From contig JADYYP010000064.1 of assembly GCA_020853575.1 (NCBI GenBank), positions 1-64,000 on the forward strand: DNA of 64,000 nucleotides, written 5' to 3'. This DNA comes from Planctomycetota bacterium. GTDB lineage: Bacteria > Planctomycetota > UBA1135 > GCA-002686595. Under the pieces are notes generated by a model. That model had not been told where the DNA came from, did not search any database, and saw only the letters and a list, made by a program, of their open reading frames with translations. The translations under genes were made by a program, and so were the position numbers. Shown here piece after piece: positions 1 to 6,566 of this stretch; position 1 is the first letter of the stretch; every line of letters begins with the position of its first letter.

Positions 1-242
1 GCTCGCAGCGCGCCCAGGATGTCCGCGAGCGTCTCGTCCGCGTCGCCGTCCGCCAGGCGCACCGCTTCGCTGAGCACTTCGGGAGGCGGGTCCTTCATCA
101 ATCCCATGTGGAACCCCGCTGAGCTGATCCGGCGCGCCGTCCGGTGCACCCAGACCTCGCGTGCCGTGACCGCGCTTCGGTAGTACATGAACGGCTCGCA
201 CCAGCACGACTCGTCGTCAACGTGCACCTTGCGCTCAGCCAC
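1..242 (-). CDS. Hypothetical protein, C-terminal part beyond left edge
   Basis: The reading frame is open from a GTG at 242-240 to the window edge, giving 80 visible residues; the stop lies outside. The start is chosen because it overlaps the stop of the upstream gene (235-237) by 8 bases and is preceded by a strong GGAGGAG ribosome site. The protein begins MAERKVHVDDESCWCEPF, is rich in charged residues and has no motif I recognise. It is the most promoter-distal visible member of the leftward array of 13 non-ATG genes, so a role in that element is likely but unspecified. Confidence 0.6.
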   Translation of the reverse strand, partial: MAERKVHVDDESCWCEPFMYYRSAVTAREVWVHRTARRISSAGFHMGLMKDPPPEVLSEAVRLADGDADETLADILGALR

Positions 243-522
243 GACGCAGCTCCTCCGTGATCAGAGCCTGTCGTCCAATCGACGCGTCCTCACCCCGCGC
301 GAGGCGGAGCATCTGGTTCTCGGCGCGCAGCAACTCCAACTCCCGGCGCAGACGCTCAGTCTCCCGGTACGAGGAGGTGCGCTCTTCGGGCGACGCCACA
401 TCGCACACGATCTTGTGGCCTTCGCAACACGTCAGCGTGGTTCCGGAATCGATCGAGTCGAACTCCGGGACGTACGCAATGCCGCAAGGACATGCGCCGC
501 AGACAGCGATGAACTGTCTCAA
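235..522 (-). CDS. Small protein: Cys-rich N-terminus plus coiled coil
   Basis: 95 residues starting at a TTG whose last two bases form the TGA stop of the preceding gene (TTGA overlap), with GGAGGTG seven bases upstream. The N-terminus carries a short cysteine cluster (CGACPCG at about residues 8-14, then CC near 40) that could bind zinc. Residues 55-80 form a leucine/glutamate/arginine pattern (RETERLRRELELLRAEN) typical of a coiled coil. A longer frame starting upstream is possible but would bury the ribosome site inside the gene. I do not recognise the family. A structural or DNA-binding accessory protein of the element would fit. Confidence 0.6.
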   Translation of the reverse strand: MRQFIAVCGACPCGIAYVPEFDSIDSGTTLTCCEGHKIVCDVASPEERTSSYRETERLRRELELLRAENQMLRLARGEDASIGRQALITEELRRG

Positions 523-869
523 GCCCCACCTCCGCAGCACTTCTTGTATTTCCGCCCCGACCCGCATGGGCACGGATAGTTGCGGCCGACCTTCTCGCTG
601 CGATCGGGCGCGTAGTGAGACTGCTCACAGACGAACACCACGTCTCCGAACTCGCCGGGCAGTATCTTGGTTGCCACGCGGCGGCACTGCTTGCCGTCTG
701 GTGCGCGCAGCTGGCATTTCACGCAGTCGTCGAGCGTCGGGTATCGCGTCGAGGCGCCGTGGCACCGAGCGGATCCGTCACCGTGACGCCACCCGTCCTC
801 AACCTCTCGCGGACCCGTCTGATACAGGTCGCGCCTGCACGCGGTGCAGATCACACGTCCCGAGCTCAA
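519..869 (-). CDS. SEC-C motif zinc-binding protein
   Basis: 116 residues from a TTG that overlaps the methyltransferase stop as TTGA, with GGAGG nine bases upstream. The C-terminus reads NYPCPCGSGRKYKKCC, a near-perfect SEC-C motif, the zinc knuckle first known from the SecA tail and found in many unrelated proteins, including phage-borne ones. Further CxxC pairs lie at about residues 8-11 (CTAC) and 48-51 (CVKC), so the protein may bind more than one zinc. SEC-C modules bind zinc and mediate protein or nucleic acid contacts. The sequence gives no specific substrate. Its position next to a DNA methyltransferase suggests a DNA-related role, which is inference. Confidence 0.75.
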   Translation of the reverse strand: MSSGRVICTACRRDLYQTGPREVEDGWRHGDGSARCHGASTRYPTLDDCVKCQLRAPDGKQCRRVATKILPGEFGDVVFVCEQSHYAPDRSEKVGRNYPCPCGSGRKYKKCCGGGA

Positions 870-2200
870 GACGCAGCCTCCGCCAGTTCGCTGGATCCGA
901 CGTTGGCGCGAACGAGGGCCGCGGCGACGTGCGGCGCGACGGAGTTTCCGATCAGCCGGACCTTGGCCTCTTTCGTACTCGCGGCGGAGAGGTCGTAGCC
1001 GTCAGCGTGCTCGCCGAACTGCGCGAGCAGGAGCTCGTGCGGCTCGAGCATTCTCATGCCCAGGTCGACGATCTCGTGCGGCACGCCGCGAACCATCACC
1101 ATGCCGCGAGGCGCGTCGAACAGCGTGCGCGCCCGCGGCGTCGGCCCGCAGTGCGCGGCGAGCAACGCACGCACCTCGGCGATGTGCGTGCCGCGCGCCG
1201 TAATCGTGGGCGCCGGGTCGCGCAGGTCCGATCCGTTGCAGTCGCCGCGCAGCTTCACGAGCGACGCCGCGGCCAGGGAGTGATGGTCTCGCGCGGTCAC
1301 GGTCGCGACGCGTTCGTCGAGCGAGTGGCCGACCACGCCACCGAAGTGCTTCGCGAGGAACGCGCCGACCAGCGCGTGCTTCCCGTTGCATCCGCTGCCG
1401 CCGGCGATGATCGTGCCGAGCGGCTGCGCGAGATCGCGCGGCGCGTTGCTGTGACTCATCTCGACGATGTACGGGCTCGGGCTTTCCAGCACGAACCGGC
1501 GCAGACTCTCGGCGATGCGCCACATGGTCTTCGCGGCGAGCGGGCGCTTGCGCTCGAAGATCGAAGGGCACGGGATCGACCAGTCGATGCACTCGGCCGC
1601 CGTTCGGAGCGGCAGCAGACCCGGCCCGTGCGTCGGCGCTGGCCAGCGGATCGGCTGGCCGTCGCAGCGTGCGACGATGAACAGGCGCCGGCGCCGCGTG
1701 GGCGCGCCGAACGCGCTGGCGTCGAGCACTCGCCACTCGACCGCGTAGCCCAGGCGCTCGAGCGCGCCGACCCACGCGGCGAACGTCTTGCCGGCGCGGC
1801 GCTTGTCCGGCCGCCCGTCCTTGCCGAGCGGGCCCCAGCCCTGGAACTCGCGCACGTTCTCGATGAACAGCACGCGCGGCCGCACGGCCTTGGCCCAGCG
1901 GTGCACGGCCCACGCGAGTGAACGCTTGCCCGAGCAGCGCGGCACGTCGCCCTTGGCGACGGAGAAGTGCGTGCAGTCGGGCGAGGCCCAGAGCACGTCG
2001 ACCGCGCGACCCTCGACGGCCTCCTGCGGCTTGACGTCCCAAACGCTGGCCTCGAGGTGCCTCGTGCGCGGATGGTTCGCGCGGTGCGCCGCCAGGGCGA
2101 CCGCGTCGTGGTTGATGGCGAGGTCGACGTCGCGGCCGAGCGCGAGCTCGATACCGAGCGACGCCCCGCCCCCGCCGGCGAAGAGGTCGATGGCGATCAC
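866..2200 (-). CDS. DNA (cytosine-5-)-methyltransferase
   Basis: 444 residues from a GTG that overlaps the HNH gene stop (GTGA), with GGAGGTGA seven bases before it. The C5-methyltransferase motifs appear in order: I (DLFAGGGGAS, residues 5-14, S-adenosylmethionine binding), IV with the catalytic cysteine (SPDCTHFS, Cys76, with Ser in place of the usual first Pro), VI (ENV, 114-116), VIII (TRRRRLFIVA, about 165) and X (IGNSVAPHVA, near the C-terminus). It transfers a methyl group from AdoMet to C5 of cytosine in a target sequence that cannot be read from the protein. No cognate restriction enzyme is adjacent apart from a small HNH protein. An orphan, phage-type modification enzyme protecting the element's DNA is the best reading. 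Confidence 0.93.
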   Translation of the reverse strand: MIAIDLFAGGGGASLGIELALGRDVDLAINHDAVALAAHRANHPRTRHLEASVWDVKPQEAVEGRAVDVLWASPDCTHFSVAKGDVPRCSGKRSLAWAVHRWAKAVRPRVLFIENVREFQGWGPLGKDGRPDKRRAGKTFAAWVGALERLGYAVEWRVLDASAFGAPTRRRRLFIVARCDGQPIRWPAPTHGPGLLPLRTAAECIDWSIPCPSIFERKRPLAAKTMWRIAESLRRFVLESPSPYIVEMSHSNAPRDLAQPLGTIIAGGSGCNGKHALVGAFLAKHFGGVVGHSLDERVATVTARDHHSLAAASLVKLRGDCNGSDLRDPAPTITARGTHIAEVRALLAAHCGPTPRARTLFDAPRGMVMVRGVPHEIVDLGMRMLEPHELLLAQFGEHADGYDLSAASTKEAKVRLIGNSVAPHVAAALVRANVGSSELAEAAS

Positions 2201-2514
2201 GCACTCACCTCCGTCCGCTCCCGCGAACTCCAGATCCAAGCTCTCCAGTCACTCGCGCGGTGCGCGTGCACGGCGTCGTGACACTCGATGCACAGCGCAG
2301 CTCCGTTCTCCACGGTGTGCCGGCCCCCGCGTGCACGGCTGAGCAGGTGGTGAGCGTGGAGTCGCAGCGAGTAGCGCTCGCAGCGCTCACAGCGGTTGCC
2401 GGAACGCTCGAGGACGGCGCGTCGGAAGTCGATCGCCGCGGCGCGGTCGCGCAGGTGCCTCTTTCCGTGTCGGCGCAGTCGCGTCTTGCGGTGGATCGGG
2501 CCGGTGCACTTCAA
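2197..2514 (-). CDS. HNH endonuclease
   Basis: 105 residues starting at TTG with GGAGGTG immediately upstream; start and preceding stop overlap as TTGA. The HNH/zinc-ribbon layout is clear: CERC (42-45), HAHHLL (53-58, catalytic His region), Asn70, and CIECH (75-79). The N-terminus is strongly basic (KTRLRRHGKRHLRDR), suited to binding nucleic acid. HNH proteins of this size act as nicking or double-strand endonucleases in phage packaging, homing or restriction. Lying between two methyltransferases, it could be a restriction partner, but the size and phage-like setting favour a packaging-associated or homing nuclease. That choice is inference. Confidence 0.85.
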   Translation of the reverse strand: MKCTGPIHRKTRLRRHGKRHLRDRAAAIDFRRAVLERSGNRCERCERYSLRLHAHHLLSRARGGRHTVENGAALCIECHDAVHAHRASDWRAWIWSSRERTEVSA

Positions 2515-2654
2515 CTGCCACCTCCGTCGTCGCGTCCGCGACGCGATGCGCGCCGCTCGTCGATCGCGTCGCCCACCCACTCCGCCGCTCGATCTCCAAC
2601 CCAGGAGATCACTGCGATCACGCTCACGACGAACCCGAGCAGCAGGAGCTTCAA
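2511..2654 (-). CDS. Small single-span membrane protein
   Basis: 47 residues from TTG (TTGA overlap with the methyltransferase stop; GAGGTG upstream). Residues 2-19 (KLLLLGFVVSVIAVISWV) form one membrane segment, followed by an amphipathic, charged tail ending in Gly-Gly-Gly-Ser. The gene was picked because it fills the space between two coupled genes exactly, with stop and start overlapping on both sides. Such minute membrane proteins are common in phage operons (holin-like, superinfection exclusion), but nothing in the sequence decides between roles. Confidence 0.6.
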   Translation of the reverse strand: MKLLLLGFVVSVIAVISWVGDRAAEWVGDAIDERRASRRGRDDGGGS

Positions 2655-3367
2655 TTGGCCACCTCGCTCGCCTGCGAGAAGTCGAGAACGCCCTGCGCGA
2701 GCCGCTTGGCAGCGATCTCGCAGTAGCGCTCGTCGGCCTCGATTCCGGTTGCGAGTCGTCCTTCGAGGCGCGCAGCCAGAAGCGTGGTGCCGCTGCCCAT
2801 GAAGGGATCGAGCACGATCGCGCCGGGAAGGAGCGCCACCAGCCGCCGCATGATCGCCACCGGCTTCTCGTTCTTGTGGTGGCGGTAGTCGAACGTCGAG
2901 ATGATCGGCTCGTCCCAGACAGAGGTCTCGAAGCGCTGGGGCGAGACGGATTCGCTCGAGAAGATCCAGATCCGCTCGTCGCGCGGAGCAACGAGCCGCG
3001 CCGGGCCAACGTGCGTGTTCTTGGCCCACACGATCTCGGCGCGCGGCTCCATCCCGCACGCGCGCTCGAACGCGAGTCGCTTGCGCCAGTGGCCGAAGAG
3101 CGCCACCGGGCCGATGCGCAGCGCCTCGACGATCCAACTCGGATCGAGCTCGCGGTCCCACTCGCTCGCGGGATGCCAGGTGTTGACCCGTCCGCGCTTG
3201 CCGCCCTTGCGCAGGCCGACACCTCTCGACTCGCAGAACTTGATCGGCGCGTCCGCGATGCCGTAGGGCGGATCGGTCACCACGACGTCGGCGTAGAGCT
3301 GGGGCAACAGCTCGCGGCAGTCCGCGTGGAAGATGCGCACGCCGTCGCGCTCGAAGTAGGGCTTCAC
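2651..3367 (-). CDS. DNA methyltransferase, N6-adenine or N4-cytosine
   Basis: 238 residues from GTG (GTGA overlap with the upstream gene; GAGGTG upstream). Motif IV, the catalytic DPPY, is at residues 32-35, and motif I, DPFMGSGTT, the AdoMet-binding loop, at 187-195 near the C-terminus. This order (IV before I) marks the beta class, whose members methylate either adenine N6 or cytosine N4. The DPPY tetrad favours adenine slightly but does not prove it. It is short, with no separate target-recognition domain beyond residues 50-150. Together with the C5 enzyme it gives this array two chemically distinct modification activities without an obvious restriction enzyme. Confidence 0.9.
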   Translation of the reverse strand: MKPYFERDGVRIFHADCRELLPQLYADVVVTDPPYGIADAPIKFCESRGVGLRKGGKRGRVNTWHPASEWDRELDPSWIVEALRIGPVALFGHWRKRLAFERACGMEPRAEIVWAKNTHVGPARLVAPRDERIWIFSSESVSPQRFETSVWDEPIISTFDYRHHKNEKPVAIMRRLVALLPGAIVLDPFMGSGTTLLAARLEGRLATGIEADERYCEIAAKRLAQGVLDFSQASEVAN

Positions 3368-3639
3368 CGCACACCTCGCAGTCGCAGCACGACGTCCTGC
3401 CCGTCGAACTCGACGTGGACGTTGCCCTGGACGCGCGCGTCCGCGGCCACCATGAGCTGAGCAGACTCCAGCAGCGCGCCCTTGAAGTCGACGCGAACCT
3501 CGACGCCGTGCCACGCGCCGATCTGCGCGCGACGCTGGAGCGTGTAGAGCCCGTCGAACGTGGCAGGTTGCGGAGGCTTCGCTTCGACCTTGCGGGTGTG
3601 AGCGCGCTTGCCGAACTGAAGGTCGTGGAGCGGACTCAA
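3364..3639 (-). CDS. Hypothetical protein
   Basis: 91 residues from TTG, overlapping the preceding stop as TTGA, with GGAG upstream. The sequence alternates hydrophobic and charged residues after about residue 40 (VEVRVDFKG, NVHVEFDGQDVVLRL), which suggests a small beta-rich fold. I recognise no family. It is transcribed between the beta-class methyltransferase and another small unknown gene, with four-base overlaps on both sides, so it is translated with them. Confidence 0.6.
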   Translation of the reverse strand: MSPLHDLQFGKRAHTRKVEAKPPQPATFDGLYTLQRRAQIGAWHGVEVRVDFKGALLESAQLMVAADARVQGNVHVEFDGQDVVLRLRGVR

Positions 3640-3848
3640 GCGCGCGCTCCGCGTAGGCGTTGCACGGCATCGTGCTCACCCATCGCGATCTGCTGCAGCC
3701 GCTCGCCGCAGAGCCTCGCGATCTGCAAACGGATGCGTCGGTCGACTCTGTGCACGCGCAGCCCGACCAGCAGGTCCGCGATGCCGTCGATGTCGGCGGA
3801 GGAGATCTCGGCGACGAGCTTGCGGTGGAGCGCTTCAACGTCGGTCAA
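3636..3848 (-). CDS. Hypothetical small helical protein
   Basis: 70 residues from TTG, with TTGA overlap and GGAGGTG seven bases upstream. The composition (many Leu, Ala, Arg, Glu) indicates an all-helical protein, with no cysteine cluster or membrane segment. The family is not recognised. Only its fit in the overlapping array and its strong ribosome site support it as a real gene. Confidence 0.55.
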   Translation of the reverse strand: MTDVEALHRKLVAEISSADIDGIADLLVGLRVHRVDRRIRLQIARLCGERLQQIAMGEHDAVQRLRGARA

Positions 3849-4150
3849 GAAGCACCTCCACGCTCATTCAGAGCTTGCTCGACTTCGCTGGCAACGATCG
3901 CGCGGACCAGATCCTCGAAGGAGGGAACCTGCGGCTCAGGCGTCGATTGGCTGCCACTGGCACTGAAGCGCCTCAGGAGTGCGATCTCCTCACAGCACGG
4001 GCGACACCATTGCGCATTGCCGACACACGGCGTCGTCGCGTGTGCCCGATTCGGCGCGACCGCCATGAAGACAGCGACGTTCCACAATTGATCATTGGGG
4101 TGATTCACTACCCGCTTGCAGCGATCGCACGTGTAGGTGGTTGTGATCAC
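3845..4150 (-). CDS. Small zinc-ribbon-like protein
   Basis: 101 residues beginning MITTTYTCDRCKRVVNHP from a GTG that overlaps the stop of the 31-residue gene upstream. A longer frame reaching 4279 exists but would run across that small gene, so the GTG is preferred. Cysteines occur as CDRC (8-11), Cys near 43 and WCRPCC (about 50-55), a pattern compatible with one treble-clef or ribbon zinc site. The C-terminal third is helical (FEDLVRAIVASEVEQAL). Many phage proteins have this build, and no function can be assigned. Confidence 0.6.
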   Translation of the reverse strand: MITTTYTCDRCKRVVNHPNDQLWNVAVFMAVAPNRAHATTPCVGNAQWCRPCCEEIALLRRFSASGSQSTPEPQVPSFEDLVRAIVASEVEQALNERGGAS

Positions 4151-4242
4151 GACGCGCGCTCCTCGAGGCCCGCGCGGCGCGCGACCTTTTCGAGTTCGAT
4201 CTCGCGCCGGCCCTTCGCGGAGAGCGGGAGAGGCTTGGTCAA
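4147..4242 (-). CDS. 31-residue basic peptide gene
   Basis: A very short gene starting MTKPLPLSAKGRREIE and ending in EERAS, from a TTG with GGAGGTG at the right distance. Both ends overlap neighbours: TTGA with the gene before, and its TGA with the GTG of the gene after. That double coupling is the main evidence, because the peptide is too short for homology judgement. It is helical and charged. It may encode a functional micropeptide or act mainly to keep ribosomes moving between the two larger genes. Confidence 0.45.
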   Translation of the reverse strand: MTKPLPLSAKGRREIELEKVARRAGLEERAS

Positions 4243-4850
4243 GACGCACCTCCGTCTCGTTCGACGATTGCGCATCCATGAGCGGTGACCAAACCTGGGA
4301 GGCTCCGAACGAACGCGCGCAACTGTGGCTGCACGCCTGGCTTGCCCTGCTCAGGGTCCGTGAAGTCGAGATTCAGCCGACCGGACGTGTGCTCGGCGTG
4401 GAGCTTCTCGGCGCCGCCGAGGGCCACGACCAGGCTGCTGAACGCCGCCATCGAGAGCCCAGTCGGACGGTGGGTGAGTTTCCACTGAGATCCGTCGAAG
4501 GAGCGGTGAACACCGAGAAACTCGCCAACGCTGAATCCCTCGACCTCGATGTCTCGTCCGCCCTCTCCGTGGATCCGGATCCTGAAGCGATCGGGGCCGG
4601 TCTCCCATGCCTCCCTCGGGTCGAGCGGCGCAAGTGTCGATGGACTCGCCGCATCGATCAACGCTCTCCCGAGTGCGAGCGCGTTCGCGGCGGTGAGTGA
4701 CATCAGGTCGCCGCCTTGCACGTGCAGCGCGACGGAGAGGACTTCGCCCTGGTGCTCGTGGCGCACGACCAGCACGCGCTCGCTGTCGACCTCGTTCCCA
4801 GCCCGGTCGAAGACCTCGAACCAACCGTTCCAGAACACGTTGACGCTCAC
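4239..4850 (-). CDS. Hypothetical protein, 203 aa
   Basis: Starts MSVNVFWNGWFEVFDRAGNE from GTG, with GGAGGTGGAGC directly before it and a GTGA overlap with the first gene of the array. The N-terminal half looks beta-rich, and residues 45-65 form a helix with AANALALGRALIDAA. There is no catalytic motif, signal peptide or membrane segment. It is the largest unknown of the array. A single-strand-binding or recombination accessory protein would be the type expected in such a region, but I see no motif for it and do not assign a function. Confidence 0.65.
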   Translation of the reverse strand: MSVNVFWNGWFEVFDRAGNEVDSERVLVVRHEHQGEVLSVALHVQGGDLMSLTAANALALGRALIDAASPSTLAPLDPREAWETGPDRFRIRIHGEGGRDIEVEGFSVGEFLGVHRSFDGSQWKLTHRPTGLSMAAFSSLVVALGGAEKLHAEHTSGRLNLDFTDPEQGKPGVQPQLRAFVRSLPGLVTAHGCAIVERDGGAS

Positions 4851-5080
4851 GCTCCACCTCCGAGCGTCGCGACGACCGTCTCGGCTCCGGCGCGCACGCG
4901 GATGCGGCGCGGGCGCGGAGCGAGCAACTCGTCGAGTACCTCCGCGATCCGGTCACGGCACCCGTCGGCGTCGGGCCGGCGCACGAGATCGAGGTCGAGC
5001 ATCAGCCGTTCGGCGAATTCCTCCGTCGACGCCACTTGCGCGCATCGAGGGCGCGCGACACATTCCTGACTTGCGGACAC
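4847..5080 (-). CDS. Hypothetical protein, first gene of the leftward array
   Basis: 77 residues from a GTG at 5080 with GGAGG seven bases upstream; a longer frame to 5137 has no ribosome site. It contains CVARPRC near the N-terminus and a helical middle (FAERLMLDLDLVRR), ending in three glycines and alanine. It is the first gene after the non-coding gap, so transcription of the whole array probably begins upstream of it, between about 5081 and 5300. The family is not recognised. Confidence 0.55.
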   Translation of the reverse strand: MSASQECVARPRCAQVASTEEFAERLMLDLDLVRRPDADGCRDRIAEVLDELLAPRPRRIRVRAGAETVVATLGGGA

Positions 5081-5209
5081 GGACGTTCCTCCGTGGCCCC
5101 ATCGCCGGGTTCCGACGTTCGCGCGTCGGCCCGGCATTTTTTGTTTCCGGGGCCAGTTTTCGCGCCGGATCGCCGCAAGTCGTTGGGGGCTGAGAGGTAG
5201 CCGAAGTTT

Positions 5210-5225
5210 GCCGGATCACTCCGGC
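5210..5225. repeat. Inverted repeat, 6-bp stem, 4-base loop
   Basis: GCCGGA and TCCGGC flank TCAC. It is the first of three hairpins in 86 bases and has no following T-run, so it is not a standard terminator. Confidence 0.5.
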
Positions 5226-5245
5226 TTACAGGGCCTCTCACACCA

Positions 5246-5271
5246 CTTCCGCCCTCGGGGCGGCACGGAAG
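5246..5271. repeat. Compound inverted repeat
   Basis: The outer arms CTTCCG/CGGAAG (5246-5251, 5266-5271) compete with or extend an inner hairpin CCGCCC-TCG-GGGCGG (5249-5263). It is a GC-rich structure in the element/chromosome gap. Confidence 0.45.
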
Positions 5272-5275
5272 GGAA

Positions 5276-5295
5276 TGCCACTATTAGTAGTGGCA
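5276..5295. repeat. Perfect inverted repeat, 8-bp stem, TTAG loop
   Basis: TGCCACTA and TAGTGGCA flank TTAG. It is unusually AT-rich for this chromosome and lies near the left array's likely promoter, so a dimeric-repressor operator or an att-core arm are both possible. Confidence 0.55.
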
Positions 5296-5492
5296 CCAGT
5301 CGATTGACCCTTCAGCATCTTGACAGGTTGGGGCTTCCGGGGAGAATCGGCCGCTCTCATTTGGGCTGCCGCTGGCCGCAGGGCTCGGGCGCGGTCCGAA
5401 GCACCCTACCGCAAGCCGCCTCTGCCAATGGACCTGTAGGAGGAGTCGGGGCTGGAGCCGCCTGATGGGCCCGCCGCGCTCCCGCTCTCTCG

Positions 5493-6179
5493 ATGGAATT
5501 CGTGTTCGTCGTCCCGCGTCGGGCGCTGTTTCCCGACTGCGATCCGCAAGGATTCACGCCCTTCGGCGAGGCGTTCGCCGCGGCGCGCTTTGCCCGCGCG
5601 GTCGTAGAGCAGGGCTTTTTCGTCGAGCGCGCCAAGGCCGAGCACTCCCCCGACTGGAAGCAGGTCATTCCCTACAACGTGGTGATGGTGGGCGACGACG
5701 TGCTGCTGCTGCGGCGCACGGCGCACGGCGGCGAAGCGCGCCTCCATCACAAGTTCTCGATCGGTGTCGGCGGCCACATCAACCCAGAGGACCTCGACGC
5801 ACGGCTCGGACGCGATCCGCTGCCGCGCGGGACTGCGCGCGAGCTCGAGGAAGAGCTCGACATCCGCGGTGACTACACGGTCGAGCCCGTCGGGCTGATC
5901 AATGACGACTCCAACCCCGTAGGGGCCGTGCACGTAGGCCTGGTGCAGATCGTGCGCGTGCAAGGAACCGTCGAGATTCGCGAAACACAGGTGCTCGAAG
6001 GGCGCTTGGTGCATTCGCAAGAACTCCGCGAACGTCTGCGCGAAGGCGCGAACTTCGAAACCTGGTCGGCCAAGCTGATCGAGGCTCTGCCGACGCTCCC
6101 CTTGAACCAGTCGCGTACATCGGACGCGACGCACGCACACAGCGGCTCCGCGGCGCGGAGCTCCCTCTCCGGCAAGTAG
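5493..6179 (+). CDS. Nudix-fold hydrolase
   Basis: 228 residues. A Nudix box spans about residues 93-122: it opens with GVGGHINPED and ends with ARELEEELDI, matching the REUxEE core (Arg116, Glu117, Glu120, Glu121) that binds the metal for pyrophosphate-bond hydrolysis. The loop between the Gly and the REUxEE core is longer than the classic box, as in the divergent subfamily whose N-terminus reads like FVVPRRALFPD. The substrate of that group is not established to my knowledge. The C-terminal 25 residues are Ser/Thr/Ala-rich and probably disordered. It is the first chromosomal-style gene after the left array, starting with ATG and without a clear ribosome site. Confidence 0.8.
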   Translation: MEFVFVVPRRALFPDCDPQGFTPFGEAFAAARFARAVVEQGFFVERAKAEHSPDWKQVIPYNVVMVGDDVLLLRRTAHGGEARLHHKFSIGVGGHINPEDLDARLGRDPLPRGTARELEEELDIRGDYTVEPVGLINDDSNPVGAVHVGLVQIVRVQGTVEIRETQVLEGRLVHSQELRERLREGANFETWSAKLIEALPTLPLNQSRTSDATHAHSGSAARSSLSGK

Positions 6180-6237
6180 CGGCTTCCAAGTCGCGCGCGC
6201 CGTCCCAAAGACCAACCCGCCTCCAAGGCACGAAACG

Positions 6238-6453
6238 ATGAAAACCAAGGTAATTTCGGACTCTCAACGCCTCTACGACCTGTTGCTCGGTGCGCGCACC
6301 GCGGACAAGGTGACCCTCTATTTCCGCGACGGTCGCGTGCTGCACGGCGCGCTGATCTTCAACCCGTTCAAGGGCACCGGCCGCTTGATCAACATCGACC
6401 AGGAGATGTCGGTCGACTTCGCCGTCGACCAGCTGCGCGAAGTCAAGTTCTAG
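6238..6453 (+). CDS. Small conserved-looking protein, possibly Sm-like fold
   Basis: 71 residues with clean ends: ATG 58 bases after the Nudix gene and a strong terminator 17 bases after the stop. The pattern of short strands with glycines (VTLYFRDGRVLHGALIF, then GRLINIDQEMSVDF) resembles an Sm/LSm-type small barrel by eye, with an N-terminal helix (SQRLYDLLLGA). This is a weak structural guess, and I do not recognise the family. It may share a transcript with the Nudix gene. Confidence 0.65.
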   Translation: MKTKVISDSQRLYDLLLGARTADKVTLYFRDGRVLHGALIFNPFKGTGRLINIDQEMSVDFAVDQLREVKF

Positions 6454-6469
6454 CCGGCGGCCAACCACC

Positions 6470-6507
6470 GCAGCCCGGTGCGCACGAGCCTGTGCGCACC
6501 GGGCTGC
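6470..6507 (+). terminator. Strong hairpin terminator
   Basis: A perfect 16-bp stem (GCAGCCCGGTGCGCAC paired with its complement) with the loop GAGCCT, starting 17 bases after the small gene's stop. The downstream tract is only weakly T-rich (GTCGTTTGG). Being symmetrical, it can also stop leftward transcripts of the converging AhpD-like gene. Confidence 0.8.
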
Positions 6508-6566
6508 GTCGTTTGGTGCCGGGCTCGCCTTTCGGTGCCGCGCGGCGGAGCTCGCCCCGCGACACG

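Larger units (their letters stand above)
5081..5492. other. Non-coding gap with hairpins between leftward array and rightward genes
   Basis: 412 bases with no convincing gene on either strand. It separates divergently transcribed units, so it should hold promoters for both. It contains three close hairpins (5210-5225, 5246-5271, 5276-5295) and on the plus strand a TTGACA at 5320-5325, without a good -10 box at the expected distance. It could also carry the attachment site of an integrated element, since the gene style changes here. Confidence 0.5.

Noticed and set aside
257..1921. 554-codon open frame on the plus strand opposite the cytosine methyltransferase
   Set aside because: It is Arg-rich with no motifs, and the minus strand carries all methyltransferase motifs with ribosome sites.
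5320..5348. Sigma-70 promoter for the Nudix gene (TTGACA)
   Set aside because: The -35 box is perfect but the -10 position reads AGAATC, and the gene starts more than 140 bases further; not strong enough to list.
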